A DNA stretch of 64,000 nt. Source: Lysinibacillus xylanilyticus (GTDB taxonomy: Bacteria; Bacillota; Bacilli; Bacillales_A; Planococcaceae). The number at the start of each line of letters is the position of its first letter. The stretch's first letter is position 1. The stretch covers positions 1 through 64,000 of the forward strand of contig NZ_MDDN01000007.1 in the NCBI RefSeq assembly GCF_001708185.1, written 5' to 3'. The position numbers were made by a program, and so were the translations under genes. A model generated the notes under the pieces. The model was not told the DNA's origin and ran no database searches. It saw nothing but the letters and a program-made list of their open reading frames with translations. Of this stretch, positions 18,507-27,896 are shown piece after piece.

Positions 18507-20357
18507 ATGAAAAAGGCTTGTGGTTTTTTTATCATTTTACTATCCTTACCTGCCCTTTGGTGGATTAGTACACATATTAGGACAGAGATCAATTCAGCAA
18601 AAGCGCATGAGGAGCAAATTGTTGACGCAATTCATTTACCGGAAGTACAGTCACAGCTTCCAGTAATACTTATTGACCAAAACGGGGAAACATTTAGCGA
18701 GGAATATGTCGAATGGCGGCAACCTCTAACATTACAAGAAATCCCACAAATTGCCCAGGAAATTTTTATTGCAAGTGAGGACGCTAATTTTTATGAACAT
18801 ATCGGCTTTGACCTCAGTGCGATCATTCGTGCAATGGTTGCCAACTCAAACACAAATTCTTCTTCACAAGGTGGTAGTACCATTACACAGCAGCTCGTTC
18901 GTATGCGCTATTTATCCGATGAAAAAACATATGAACGAAAATTAACTGAGCTTTTCTATTCCTATGAGCTTGAGAAAGAATTTGATAAAGACGCGATATT
19001 AACGATGTATTTAAATGAATCCTATTTTAGCAATCAAGTTTATGGAATCGGTGGAGCAGCTACATATTACTTTCAGAAACCACTCCAAGAATTATCTGTT
19101 GCTGAAATTGCATTTATTGCTGCCATCCCAAATAACCCCTCACTTTATAACCCTTTAAAAAATTTTGATAAAACAAAAGCGAGACAGGAGCGGTTATTAG
19201 ATACTCTTGCAGCGAGTGGGGCTATAACAACAGAAGATGCTATTACATATAAAGCTGAAACAATCACGTTAAATGTAAAGAATAAAGTTCAAAACTATCC
19301 TATGTATAGCACTTACGTTCTACAAGAGCTTAGATGGTTAGTTGCAGAAAAAGAGGGCTATGCAGATCGTCTTGCAAAAACGCAAAGCGAGGAAGAAAAG
19401 AAAAAAATTAAAGCACAGTTAGACAAGCGACTTAATACATTATTTCAAAATGGATTAACGATTCATACCGCACTTGATCCTAACAAACAAGCACATGATG
19501 AGAAAAAAATGACGGCAATTCTAGGTTCAGGCAAATTACAAGCAGCTGGAGCAGTTATTGATAATAAGTCCCGTGAAGTCGTTAGTCTTTATGCGGGGAA
19601 AAACTATGAAAAATTTGATTTTCACCGAGCCTTTCAAGGTACAAGGCAGCCAGGCTCTGCCTTTAAACCGCTAGCGGTATATGCACCTTTGTTTGAAACG
19701 ACAACATACACACCAGATTCTACAGTCAGTGGTGGCAGTTATTGTGTCGGTTCATTTTGTCCACAAAACTATGGAGGCTTTACGTACGGTGACGTATCAA
19801 TTCGGACAGCATTTCGATATAGCTATAATACATCGGCTCTCCGTCTCTTTAACACAGTTGGGATTGAAACAGCCTTTAGTTATTTAGATCGCTTTAACTT
19901 CCGCTCCATCGTTGAAAAAGATCATAACTATGCTGCCTCGTTAGGAGGATTAACATATGGTGTTACAGCACTTGAGCTAGCAGATGCCTATACGAGCTTT
20001 ATAGACGGCTCATATGTACTAGCCCATAGCATCCGTAAAGTGACAGCAGCTGATGGAACGGAGCTTTACAGCTGGGATACAGCACGCGATCAAATTTGGT
20101 CACCGAAAACGGTAAAGTATATGCGTGCATTGCTTGCGGATGTTGTCGCGAATGGTACAGGACAAGGTGTTTATAGTAGAAGTAACTATGTAGGTGCCAA
20201 AACCGGAACAACAAACAACTATCGTGACTACTGGCTTGCTGGATTAAATGATGAATATACAGCAGCAGTATGGCTCGGCTATGATAAGCCACAATCTATG
20301 GAAAACTTAGAAGCTTATAAGATTCATCATCAGCTATTTAATGTATTGATAGAATAA
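18507..20357 (+). CDS. pbpD: class A penicillin-binding protein (PbpD/PBP4-like)
   Basis: About 616 residues: an N-terminal membrane anchor (7-25), then a glycosyltransferase 51 domain (SEDANFYEHIGFD with the catalytic glutamate; QGGSTITQQLVR; ERKLTELFYSYELE). The transpeptidase domain has PGSAFKP (catalytic serine), SYNTSA and KTGTTN. It polymerises and cross-links peptidoglycan outside the membrane. ATG 18507 is chosen, as GGAGG lies 5 nt upstream; GTG 18495 is inside that site. Placement before yufK and mrp matches B. subtilis pbpD. It ends soon after the KTG box, as other PBP4-like proteins do. Confidence 0.9.
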   Translation: MKKACGFFIILLSLPALWWISTHIRTEINSAKAHEEQIVDAIHLPEVQSQLPVILIDQNGETFSEEYVEWRQPLTLQEIPQIAQEIFIASEDANFYEHIGFDLSAIIRAMVANSNTNSSSQGGSTITQQLVRMRYLSDEKTYERKLTELFYSYELEKEFDKDAILTMYLNESYFSNQVYGIGGAATYYFQKPLQELSVAEIAFIAAIPNNPSLYNPLKNFDKTKARQERLLDTLAASGAITTEDAITYKAETITLNVKNKVQNYPMYSTYVLQELRWLVAEKEGYADRLAKTQSEEEKKKIKAQLDKRLNTLFQNGLTIHTALDPNKQAHDEKKMTAILGSGKLQAAGAVIDNKSREVVSLYAGKNYEKFDFHRAFQGTRQPGSAFKPLAVYAPLFETTTYTPDSTVSGGSYCVGSFCPQNYGGFTYGDVSIRTAFRYSYNTSALRLFNTVGIETAFSYLDRFNFRSIVEKDHNYAASLGGLTYGVTALELADAYTSFIDGSYVLAHSIRKVTAADGTELYSWDTARDQIWSPKTVKYMRALLADVVANGTGQGVYSRSNYVGAKTGTTNNYRDYWLAGLNDEYTAAVWLGYDKPQSMENLEAYKIHHQLFNVLIE

Positions 20358-20370
20358 AGATTCTCGATTA

Positions 20371-20420
20371 AAAGGAGCAGCCCTTTGTGACATCCATCAC
20401 TCTAGGGCCGCTCCTTTCAT
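20371..20420 (+). terminator. bidirectional terminator between pbpD and yufK
   Basis: AAAGGAGC-A-GCCCT pairs with AGGGC-C-GCTCCTTT around a long loop. It serves the two convergent genes. Confidence 0.8.
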
Positions 20421-20435
20421 TGTTTAAGTTGCTAT

Positions 20436-20999
20436 TTAATTAGCAAACGGTAAACTCGCCAAAATGCCATTATACAATTTTAAAACGACGTAAACTAAAA
20501 GTGATAATAATATTGTCCAAGTAAAAAGCTCAAAAACTAGTAACCCAATCGTTCCACTCATAGACATAAAGTGGCTCATTTTATAAATAAGATAAATAAA
20601 ATAAATAAAGACAGTTAAGACAAATATCCCTATTAAAATATAGATAAATTGAATAGCAAAGGCTGAGCATATTGCACCGACAACTAAAATTATGTAACCG
20701 CCTCGTGCTTGATGAACTGTCGCACCTTCATTGTCTTTTGAGAAAAATAACATTCCCAGCTCGTGAATAGTTTCCCCTACTAATTTTAGTGCTGAAAATA
20801 GCATAAAAAAGATGACAGCAAAGACAATAAGCAAAAAAACACGTAGTTCGAAATCGGATAAAAATTCACGCATGCCAGAATATACGCCAATTGCTTGAAA
20901 AATTTGCAACGATTCACTTACAGCATACATCCCAAATGTTAAACTGAATAACAAAATTGTAATTAATGGTAAATAACCATAAATATAAGGGTTCTTCAT
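20436..20999 (-). CDS. yufK: YufK-like integral membrane protein (DUF5366)
   Basis: 187 residues with five or six hydrophobic segments and few charged loops (SKDNEGATVHQARGG between segments 3 and 4). Length and position next to the mrp operon match B. subtilis YufK. No catalytic motif. Function unknown. ATG start with an A-rich leader and AGAGGAAAAAAA upstream. Divergent from mrpA. Confidence 0.72.
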   Translation of the reverse strand: MKNPYIYGYLPLITILLFSLTFGMYAVSESLQIFQAIGVYSGMREFLSDFELRVFLLIVFAVIFFMLFSALKLVGETIHELGMLFFSKDNEGATVHQARGGYIILVVGAICSAFAIQFIYILIGIFVLTVFIYFIYLIYKMSHFMSMSGTIGLLVFELFTWTILLSLLVYVVLKLYNGILASLPFAN

Positions 21000-21152
21000 A
21001 AAATTTTTTTTCCTCTGATTCTATTGATAACTTCCTATTTATAATATAGCCAAATTTCTTCCACTATCGCAAGTTAAATCCTATTAGTGCATATGCATTC
21101 ATACAAAAAGTACGTTATAATTGACATACTACCTGCATAAAGGAGGATTTTT

Positions 21153-23567
21153 TTGTTACAAGTACTTTATATTTTCATTCCAATGCTTGCCGCAATATTT
21201 GTGCCATTTTTATATAAAAGCATTAAAAATATTCATACAGGCTGGTTTGTTCTTGCAGTACCTGCTACACTTGCGATTATTTACGCCTCTTATATCCCAA
21301 AAGTAGCAGATGGTGAAGTATTTCTTGAAGAGCTTCCTTGGATTCCATCGCTCGATATTTCCATCGTTTCTTATATAGATGGACTTAGCTTGCTATTCTC
21401 ATTACTAATTACTGGAATTGGTTCATTGGTCGTACTTTACTCGATTTTTTATTTAGACAAACATAAAGAAAAATTACATAATTTTTATGTTTATTTATTA
21501 TTATTTATGACCGCGATGCTTGGAGTAGTTCAGTCGGATCATTTAATTACTTTGTACTTTTTCTGGGAGCTAACATCTATTTCATCATTTTTACTAATCG
21601 GTTACTGGTATAACCGTGATGCCTCTCGCCTTGGTGCACTTAAGTCTATGATGATTACGGTCGGTGGCGGCTTAATGATGTTGGGAGGATTTGTCCTTCT
21701 TTATTTAATGGGAGAAACGTATTCAATCCGTGAACTTATTGTCATGGCACCTAATTTAGTGCAGGATCCGTTATTCACATGGTCGCTCGTTTTAATACTT
21801 CTAGGTGCCTTTACGAAATCCGCACAATTCCCATTCTACATTTGGCTACCAGATGCAATGGAAGCGCCAACACCAGTTAGTGCATACCTTCACTCCGCAA
21901 CAATGGTAAAAGCAGGTATTTATTTAGTTGCACGTTTTACACCGATTTTTGCTGTTTCTGAACTTTGGATATGGCTTGTTACAGGCGTTGGTATCTTAAC
22001 TTTATTCTGGGGATCTTTCTTTGCAGTGAAACAAACAGATTTAAAAGGAATTCTTGCATTCTCTACCGTGAGTCAGCTTGGACTTATTATGTCATTGCTT
22101 GGAGCTAGTGCCGTAGCGTTTCATGGCAATGGAGCAACAGATTCTATTAAATTTGCTGCTTTTGCGGCGATTTTCCACCTTATAAACCATGCGACGTTTA
22201 AAGGTAGCTTATTTATGATTGCCGGTATTGTCGATCATGAAACAGGTACGCGTGATATTCGTAAACTCGGTGGTTTAATGAGTATTATGCCGCTTAGTTT
22301 CACAGTCGCAGCAATCGGAAGCTTATCAATGGCTGGTCTACCACCATTTAATGGCTTCTTAAGTAAGGAAATGTTTTTAACTGCCATGCTTGCACTTCAA
22401 AATTTCGAATTTTTCGGCTTTGATACGTGGGGAGCACTCTTCCCTATTATCGCTTGGGTTGCTAGTATTTTCACATTTATCTATAGTTTCTATTTTGTCT
22501 TTAGAACATTTACTGGTAAATATACACCAGAGAAATTACCTCATAAACCACATGAGGCACCAATTGGCATGCTAATTTCGCCAATGATTTTAGCAGCATT
22601 AGTCGTAACAATATTCTTTATTCCAAACTTTGTTGGTGATACTTTTGTAAAGCCAGCAGTACAAGCTATTCAACCATTCTTATATGATTCACCAAAGGAT
22701 ATTGATATTCATGTGTCTGCTTGGCATGGTGAAATCACACCTGAATTACTCATGACAATTGGCATAGTAATTATTGGGTTTCTCTTGTTTGTAGCATTAC
22801 CGAAATGGCAGAACATCTATGAAAAATTCCCACGAGCTTTGACATTAAATAATGCGTACGACAAAATTATGCTCGGACTAGATGTTGGGTTAAATCGTGT
22901 ATCACGTCTTTATATGACAGGCTCTATGCGTCACTACCTGCTATATATGTTTAGTAGCATTGCAGCAATTGTTATAGGTTCTTTATTTGTGAAAAATGCT
23001 TTTACAGTCTCCTTCCAAGACACTGCACCTATTCGTCCTTACGAAATCATTTTAGTTGTAGTTTTAGTCATTGGAACGTCCATTACAATTTTGGCAAAGT
23101 CACGTTTAACAGCCATTATAGGTCTTGGCGCTGTCGGCTACACAGTGGCATTATTCTTCGTTATTTTTAATGCTCCTGATTTAGCATTAACACAACTTGT
23201 CATTGAGACGATTTCTGTAGCACTATTTTTACTAGCGTTTTATCATCTGCCTAAGCTTGGTAAACGAGAAGAACGCATGAGATTCCAATTAAATCGCGCG
23301 ATTGTTTCAATTGCAGTCGGTGTTATGGTTACTCTTGTAGCGCTGTCTGCACAATCACAAAAATTGATTCCATCTATTTCGAAGTATTACGAGGAAACAG
23401 TTTATTCAAAAGCCGGCGGTGGAAACATTGTCAATGTTATCTTAGTAGACTATCGTGGCTTTGATACATTATTTGAAATTACAGTGTTAGCTATTGCTGG
23501 GATGGCCATTTTAGCAATGATCAAGCTACGCATGAATAGAAAGGAGAAATCACATGAAAACAAATGA
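21153..23567 (+). CDS. mrpA: Na+/H+ antiporter subunit A
   Basis: 804-residue, about 21-helix subunit related to complex I NuoL. YFFWELTSISSFLLIGYWY holds the conserved glutamate of TM5, and PDAMEAPTPVSAYLHSATMVKAGIYL is the proton-antiporter signature. The C-terminal extension (about 630-800) corresponds to MbhD/MbhE-like parts. It builds the proton path of the seven-subunit Mrp antiporter. TTG start with AAGGAGG 7 nt upstream. TATAAT (21116-21121) in the short leader is the likely -10. It opens the operon mrpABCDEFG; neighbouring genes overlap or nearly touch. Confidence 0.97.
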   Translation: MLQVLYIFIPMLAAIFVPFLYKSIKNIHTGWFVLAVPATLAIIYASYIPKVADGEVFLEELPWIPSLDISIVSYIDGLSLLFSLLITGIGSLVVLYSIFYLDKHKEKLHNFYVYLLLFMTAMLGVVQSDHLITLYFFWELTSISSFLLIGYWYNRDASRLGALKSMMITVGGGLMMLGGFVLLYLMGETYSIRELIVMAPNLVQDPLFTWSLVLILLGAFTKSAQFPFYIWLPDAMEAPTPVSAYLHSATMVKAGIYLVARFTPIFAVSELWIWLVTGVGILTLFWGSFFAVKQTDLKGILAFSTVSQLGLIMSLLGASAVAFHGNGATDSIKFAAFAAIFHLINHATFKGSLFMIAGIVDHETGTRDIRKLGGLMSIMPLSFTVAAIGSLSMAGLPPFNGFLSKEMFLTAMLALQNFEFFGFDTWGALFPIIAWVASIFTFIYSFYFVFRTFTGKYTPEKLPHKPHEAPIGMLISPMILAALVVTIFFIPNFVGDTFVKPAVQAIQPFLYDSPKDIDIHVSAWHGEITPELLMTIGIVIIGFLLFVALPKWQNIYEKFPRALTLNNAYDKIMLGLDVGLNRVSRLYMTGSMRHYLLYMFSSIAAIVIGSLFVKNAFTVSFQDTAPIRPYEIILVVVLVIGTSITILAKSRLTAIIGLGAVGYTVALFFVIFNAPDLALTQLVIETISVALFLLAFYHLPKLGKREERMRFQLNRAIVSIAVGVMVTLVALSAQSQKLIPSISKYYEETVYSKAGGGNIVNVILVDYRGFDTLFEITVLAIAGMAILAMIKLRMNRKEKSHENK

Positions 23568-23976
23568 TGTAATTATACAATTTACAGCAAAAATTGTATT
23601 CTTCATTATTTTCTTCTTCTCCATTCATATTTTTCTTGCTGGACATTATACTCCTGGGGGCGGCTTTGTAGGTGGATTGTTAACATCGAGTGCCATTGTG
23701 CTCTTAGTCCTTGCCTTTGATTTAAATACGGTTCGTAAGGTATTACCAATAAATTATACGTATTTAACAGCAATTGGCTTACTACTAGCCTTTGCAACGG
23801 CCGCTTTCCCTATGTTTTTGGGCAAACCGTTTTTTACACATTTCTTTGATTATTTCGATTTACCGCTTCTAGGCAAACAGTCATTACACACGGCGATGCT
23901 TTTTGATAGCGGTGTCTATTTGGTTGTTGTCGGCGTTACGATGACCATTATTCAAACAATTGGGGAGGATGAATAA
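23554..23976 (+). CDS. mrpB: Na+/H+ antiporter subunit B
   Basis: 140 residues, four membrane helices, MnhB/MrpB family. The stretch FLAGHYTPGGGFVGGLLTSSA is typical of the family. Its start overlaps the end of mrpA by 14 nt and its stop overlaps the mrpC start (ATAATG context), so translation is coupled. AAAGGAG precedes the ATG. Confidence 0.95.
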   Translation: MKTNDVIIQFTAKIVFFIIFFFSIHIFLAGHYTPGGGFVGGLLTSSAIVLLVLAFDLNTVRKVLPINYTYLTAIGLLLAFATAAFPMFLGKPFFTHFFDYFDLPLLGKQSLHTAMLFDSGVYLVVVGVTMTIIQTIGEDE

Positions 23977-24317
23977 TGGAAATAATTATGGCGTTTGTCA
24001 TCGGCTTTCTGTTTATGGCAGCGGTTTATTTAATCTTATCTAAAAGCTTATTGCGCATTATTATTGGGACAGGTCTTTTAAGTCATGGTGCCCACCTTCT
24101 CATTTTAACGATGGGTGGACTTGGCGGTGAAGCACCCCCTGTTTTAAAAGAAGGGGCGAAAACATTTGCAGACCCTTTACCACAGGCGCTAATTTTAACA
24201 GCCATTGTTATTAGCTTTGGGGTAACAGCGTTCTTCCTTGTACTTGCTTACCGTTCTTATCAGGAGCTCGAGACAGATGATATAAGTTTAATGAGAGGAA
24301 GTGATGAGGATGAATAA
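23976..24317 (+). CDS. mrpC: Na+/H+ antiporter subunit C
   Basis: 113 residues, three helices, the NuoK-like subunit. FLFMAAVYLILSKSLLRIIIGTGLLSHGAHLLIL and GGEAPPV followed by DPLPQALILTAIVISFG are diagnostic. ATG overlaps the mrpB stop by one base; GGGGAGGATGA is the ribosome site. Its end overlaps the start of mrpD. Confidence 0.96.
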   Translation: MEIIMAFVIGFLFMAAVYLILSKSLLRIIIGTGLLSHGAHLLILTMGGLGGEAPPVLKEGAKTFADPLPQALILTAIVISFGVTAFFLVLAYRSYQELETDDISLMRGSDEDE

Positions 24318-25797
24318 CTTCCTTCTACTACCAATTATCATTCCGTTCTTCTTCGGCATGATTTTAATGTTTGGGCAAAAGAATTTAAAATATCAGCGTT
24401 CATTCGCATTACTTGGTATAGGACTTGCACTTATATCAGCCATTTCACTGCTAATAAAGGTGAAAAATGATGGTATTCAAAAGGTGACATTCGGGGATTG
24501 GCCTGTGCCATATGGCATTACGATGGTTTCAGATATGGTGTCTGCATTACTTGTCACAACAACGTTGCTTATCACCTTCTTTGTTGTTTGGTATGGCTTT
24601 GGTTCCATCACAAAGGAACGTGAACGCTTCTTTTATTACCCTGGAATCATGTTTATTTTAACTGGGGTTAATGGGGCATTTACGACAGGTGATATTTTTA
24701 ACCTTTTCGTGTTCTTCGAAGTATTGTTAATGGCCTCGTATTTACTCATCGTTCTCGGTGGCGAAAAAGGGCAGCTTAAAGGTTCCATTAAATATATTTT
24801 AATCAATGTTATTTCATCTGCATTATTCGTTATTACAGTTGCCCTCCTTTACTCTGTAGTAGGTACATTAAACATGGCAGATATTGCAGTAAAAATTGCT
24901 GAAATCGATCAACCAGGCATTATTACTGTTATAGCTGTACTATTTTTAATGGTATTTGGGTTAAAAGCGGCTATTTTCCCGCTATACTTCTGGCTTCCAA
25001 CATCTTATGCGGCAGCACCTATACCCGTGTTAACGTTATTTGGTGCACTACTAACAAAGGTCGGTATTTACGCGATTACTCGAACGTATACATTGTTCTT
25101 TGTTCATGATTTATCGTATACACATGATTTACTAATGGCATTAGCCATTGCAACAATTATTGCAGGCTGTATTGGCGCACTTGCCTATTATGATGTTAAG
25201 CTCATCATTATTTATAACATCGTCATTGCTGTAGGTGTTATTTTATTCGGTGTATCTCAAATGAATGAGGTTGCTCTAAAGGGGGCAATGTTTTATTTAA
25301 TTCATGACATGCTTATTAAAGCAGCACTCTTTATGTTGATCGGTATTATCATCTACATTACCGGCACATCTGATTTACGAAAAATGGGCGGTCTTATGAA
25401 GAACTATCCTGCTCTTGGTTGGTGCTATTTAATTGCTGCATTGGGTTTAGCAGGAATTCCCCCACTTAGTGGCTTTGTCGGAAAACTCTTGATTGTCCAG
25501 GGTGGTTTTGAGGCAGGTAGTATGTGGAGTAGTATATTTATTTTAGCTTCATCACTTCTCGTTTTATTGTCTGTTATTCGTATTTTCCTTTATGCCTTCT
25601 GGGGTGAAGAAAAGGAAACAAAGGGTACAGTCGATAAAAAAGTCTATCATACACTGTTTGTACCTACTGTCCTTTTAGTGCTCATTACCGTAGCATATGG
25701 TGTTGGCTCTGAATGGATTACACCATTCATGGACGATGCCGCAAAACTTTTAAATGATCCATCTATTTATATAGATGCTGTATTGAAGGAGGATTAG
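24310..25797 (+). CDS. mrpD: Na+/H+ antiporter subunit D
   Basis: About 495 residues, 14 helices, the NuoM/N-like proton-translocating subunit. FFEVLLMASYLLIVLGG has the TM5 glutamate; LKAAIFPLYFWLPTSYAAAPIPV has the conserved lysine. The frame opens at GTG 24301, with ATGs at 24304 and 24310; 24310 (MNNFLLLPIIIPFF) fits relatives best. All three share the AGAGGAA site. mrpE follows after 4 nt. Confidence 0.95.
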   Translation: MNNFLLLPIIIPFFFGMILMFGQKNLKYQRSFALLGIGLALISAISLLIKVKNDGIQKVTFGDWPVPYGITMVSDMVSALLVTTTLLITFFVVWYGFGSITKERERFFYYPGIMFILTGVNGAFTTGDIFNLFVFFEVLLMASYLLIVLGGEKGQLKGSIKYILINVISSALFVITVALLYSVVGTLNMADIAVKIAEIDQPGIITVIAVLFLMVFGLKAAIFPLYFWLPTSYAAAPIPVLTLFGALLTKVGIYAITRTYTLFFVHDLSYTHDLLMALAIATIIAGCIGALAYYDVKLIIIYNIVIAVGVILFGVSQMNEVALKGAMFYLIHDMLIKAALFMLIGIIIYITGTSDLRKMGGLMKNYPALGWCYLIAALGLAGIPPLSGFVGKLLIVQGGFEAGSMWSSIFILASSLLVLLSVIRIFLYAFWGEEKETKGTVDKKVYHTLFVPTVLLVLITVAYGVGSEWITPFMDDAAKLLNDPSIYIDAVLKED

Positions 25798-25801
25798 AGT
25801 T

Positions 25802-26281
25802 ATGGCATTTCAAATTATTTTAAATTTTGTACTTGCCTTCGTCTGGATGTTCCTTTCTTCTAATTTCACAGCAACAGGCTTTATTGTTGGGTTCATTCTC
25901 GGTATTATATTGATCATTATTATGCGTAGATTTTTTACTACACGTCTTTACGTCTACCGTATCTGGGCAATTATTAAGCTAACTTTACTCTTTTTAAAGG
26001 AATTAGTGTTAGCGAATATTCAAGTTCTTCAAGTGGTTTTAAAACCTAAGTTGAATATGCAGCCTGCATTCTTTGCCTATCCGACTGTTTTAACACAAGA
26101 ATGGGAAATTACTTTATTATCGAGTCTTATTACTTTAACGCCTGGTACAGTAGTAGTGCATGTATCAGATGATGCAAAAACTTTGTATGTACACGCGATC
26201 GATATTAGCGATGTCGATGAAGCAATTGCAGCAATTCGAGATTCATTTGAGAAAGCAATTTTGGAGGTGAGTAAATCATGA
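25802..26281 (+). CDS. mrpE: Na+/H+ antiporter subunit E
   Basis: 159 residues: two or three N-terminal helices and a soluble domain. LLSSLITLTPGTVVVHVSDDAKTLYVHAID is the family hallmark. AAGGAGGATTAGAGTT lies before the ATG. Its stop overlaps the mrpF start (ATGA). Confidence 0.95.
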   Translation: MAFQIILNFVLAFVWMFLSSNFTATGFIVGFILGIILIIIMRRFFTTRLYVYRIWAIIKLTLLFLKELVLANIQVLQVVLKPKLNMQPAFFAYPTVLTQEWEITLLSSLITLTPGTVVVHVSDDAKTLYVHAIDISDVDEAIAAIRDSFEKAILEVSKS

Positions 26282-26559
26282 CAACGTTTATTATTGCTGC
26301 GATTGTAGTGATTTGCTTATCGATGATTGCAGTCGTTTATCGAATGGTTAAAGGTCCTTCTGCATCTGACCGTGTTGTAGCATTGGATTCATTAGGTGTG
26401 TCAGTAATCTCGCTAATTGGACTGTTTTCAATATTGGTTGAAACAAGCTTCTTCCTTGAAATTATATTATTGTTAGCGATATTATCGTTTATCGGTACTG
26501 TTGCATTCTCTAAATTCATAGAGAAAGGAGATATCATTAAACGTGACAATTCTCGCTAA
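26278..26559 (+). CDS. mrpF: Na+/H+ antiporter subunit F
   Basis: 93 residues, three helices. YRMVKGPSASDRVVALDSLG is the MrpF/PhaF signature. ATG overlaps the mrpE stop by 4 nt with GGAGGTGAG 8 nt upstream. Its end overlaps mrpG by 17 nt. Confidence 0.95.
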   Translation: MTTFIIAAIVVICLSMIAVVYRMVKGPSASDRVVALDSLGVSVISLIGLFSILVETSFFLEIILLLAILSFIGTVAFSKFIEKGDIIKRDNSR

Positions 26560-26911
26560 TAGTTTAGTTATCTTTTTCATTTCTATAGGGGTGCTATTTA
26601 TTGTCGTGACAGCCATTGGTCTTGTCCGTTTACCTGATTTATACACACGTGCTCACGCTGCTTCCAAAAGTGCAACGCTCGGTGTCATGTGCGTACTCAT
26701 TGGCGTATTCTTTCACTTTTGGCTGATTGAAGATCACTTCAATCCCCGCATTTTGCTAGGTATATTATTCCTGTTCATTACAGGTCCTGTTGGAGGACAT
26801 ATTATGACCCGCTCCTCATACATCGCTGGCGTAAAGCCTTGGAAAGGCACAGTACGTGACGATCTAGGACCTGAAATTGATCGAATGAAAAAGGAACAAG
26901 GCATTAAATAA
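26543..26911 (+). CDS. mrpG: Na+/H+ antiporter subunit G
   Basis: 122 residues, three helices, then a charged tail. VTAIGLVRLPDLYTRAHAASKSATLG is the MrpG signature. GTG start inside the mrpF coding end, with AAGGAGAT about 12 nt upstream. It is the last gene of the operon and is followed by a strong terminator. The operon is the standard group 1 order and supports Na+ and alkali tolerance. Confidence 0.95.
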   Translation: MTILANSLVIFFISIGVLFIVVTAIGLVRLPDLYTRAHAASKSATLGVMCVLIGVFFHFWLIEDHFNPRILLGILFLFITGPVGGHIMTRSSYIAGVKPWKGTVRDDLGPEIDRMKKEQGIK

Positions 26912-26925
26912 CTTATCTAAAACAT

Positions 26926-26966
26926 ATGGCCAATGAAATCATCTAGACTTCATTGGCCATTTTTTA
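26926..26966 (+). terminator. mrp operon terminator
   Basis: ATGGCCAATGAA pairs with TTCATTGGCCAT and is followed by TTTTTAATT. Confidence 0.93.
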
Positions 26967-26967
26967 A

Positions 26968-27435
26968 TTACTTGGATAGCATAAAAAACTCTTTTTCTAA
27001 CCCGATCCCTTCCCAAAAGTTTAATGCTAAGTCATTTTCTAAATCTACATAAACATTTATTACAGAAGTATCGTGCTCGTCGTCAATCCAATTCACTAAA
27101 TCATCTACTAGACGTTTAGCAACCTTCTGTCTTCTATAAGTAGGTATTACATAAACTTCATCTATTTGGCCATAGTTCATATCATAAATTAAATCTTTTT
27201 TTATCGAAGCCATTCCAAAACCAATAATTTGATAGTTGTCATTAGTTGCAATATAAATAACCCCATATTTTGATTGAATATATTGTTCTAGCTGTTCCTG
27301 AATACCTTGTCTTTCACTCTTCTCTAATTCACTATCTGCCGTTTCTATGGCATTTTCATTCCACAGTCCCACTATTTCATTTAATAATTTCGGGTTCACA
27401 TCATCTTTGGTTAGTAATTGAATATGTACGCTCAT
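26968..27435 (-). CDS. GNAT-family N-acetyltransferase
   Basis: About 155 residues. The acetyl-CoA-binding motif A is visible as IDEVYVIPTYRRQKVAKRLVDDL (R-x-x-K-V-A in place of the usual Q/R-x-x-G-x-G/A), followed by VYVDLENDLALNFWEGIGLEKE. The acceptor substrate is unknown. ATG 27435 is chosen; the upstream ATG 27444 touches the AGGAG site. It converges on the mrp operon and shares its terminator. A MITE-like element lies just upstream. Confidence 0.83.
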   Translation of the reverse strand: MSVHIQLLTKDDVNPKLLNEIVGLWNENAIETADSELEKSERQGIQEQLEQYIQSKYGVIYIATNDNYQIIGFGMASIKKDLIYDMNYGQIDEVYVIPTYRRQKVAKRLVDDLVNWIDDEHDTSVINVYVDLENDLALNFWEGIGLEKEFFMLSK

Positions 27436-27516
27436 TTTTTTCATCTCCTATAACATTTGATAATTAAATCATCTCACAACAAATGGAATAACTCTATAAG
27501 AAATGGAAAAATTCGG

Positions 27517-27758
27517 GTTCATCACCATAACGTGTGGTTGATTTCCGTTCCGACTGGGCGCTTTGCCGCTGACGCTTCGCTTTCGCGCAGAGCAGAGCTT
27601 CCTGGGGGCGTCCGATGAGCCGCTTCACTCGCGTTGCTCGCTCCAGGGTCTCATCTGTGACGCTAATCCCCAAGGAGTCACCCAGCCTCCACTCCAATCA
27701 ACTTATTTACATAGTATATGTTTTAACAAATGTCAGCCACAACTTTTGGTGATGAGCC
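27517..27758. repeat. MITE-like repeat (family 1), full 242-bp copy
   Basis: The left end GTTCATCACCATAACGTGTGG and the right end (reverse complement GCTCATCACCAAAAGTTGTG) are terminal inverted repeats of about 20 bp. AAAATTCGG stands on both sides (27508-27516 and 27759-27767), a possible 9-bp target duplication. The inside is GC-richer, with many small hairpins (TTCGCTTTCGCGCAGAGCAG), and has no transposase. Just to the right (27767-27835) are further pieces of the same terminal sequence in inverted order, so a second element end is nested here. Confidence 0.78.
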
Positions 27759-27843
27759 AAAATTCGGACCTTAACCAAAAGATGTGGATGACATTTTAAA
27801 ATATATGTCCTTTAGATATGGTAATGAGCCAAAAATTTCTCAC

Positions 27844-27876
27844 AAAAAAATCTGCTTCATCAAAAGCAAGCAGATT
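27844..27876 (-). terminator. terminator after cysC
   Basis: On the minus strand AATCTGCTT pairs with AAGCAGATT and is followed by TTTTTTG. It closes the cysH-cysP-sat-cysC direction. Confidence 0.9.
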
Positions 27877-27896
27877 CTTTAAGAAAGCAATTTTTA

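Noticed and set aside
27494..27799. Two overlapping ORFs of 67-78 codons on opposite strands
   Set aside because: Both lie inside the MITE-like element and its ends.
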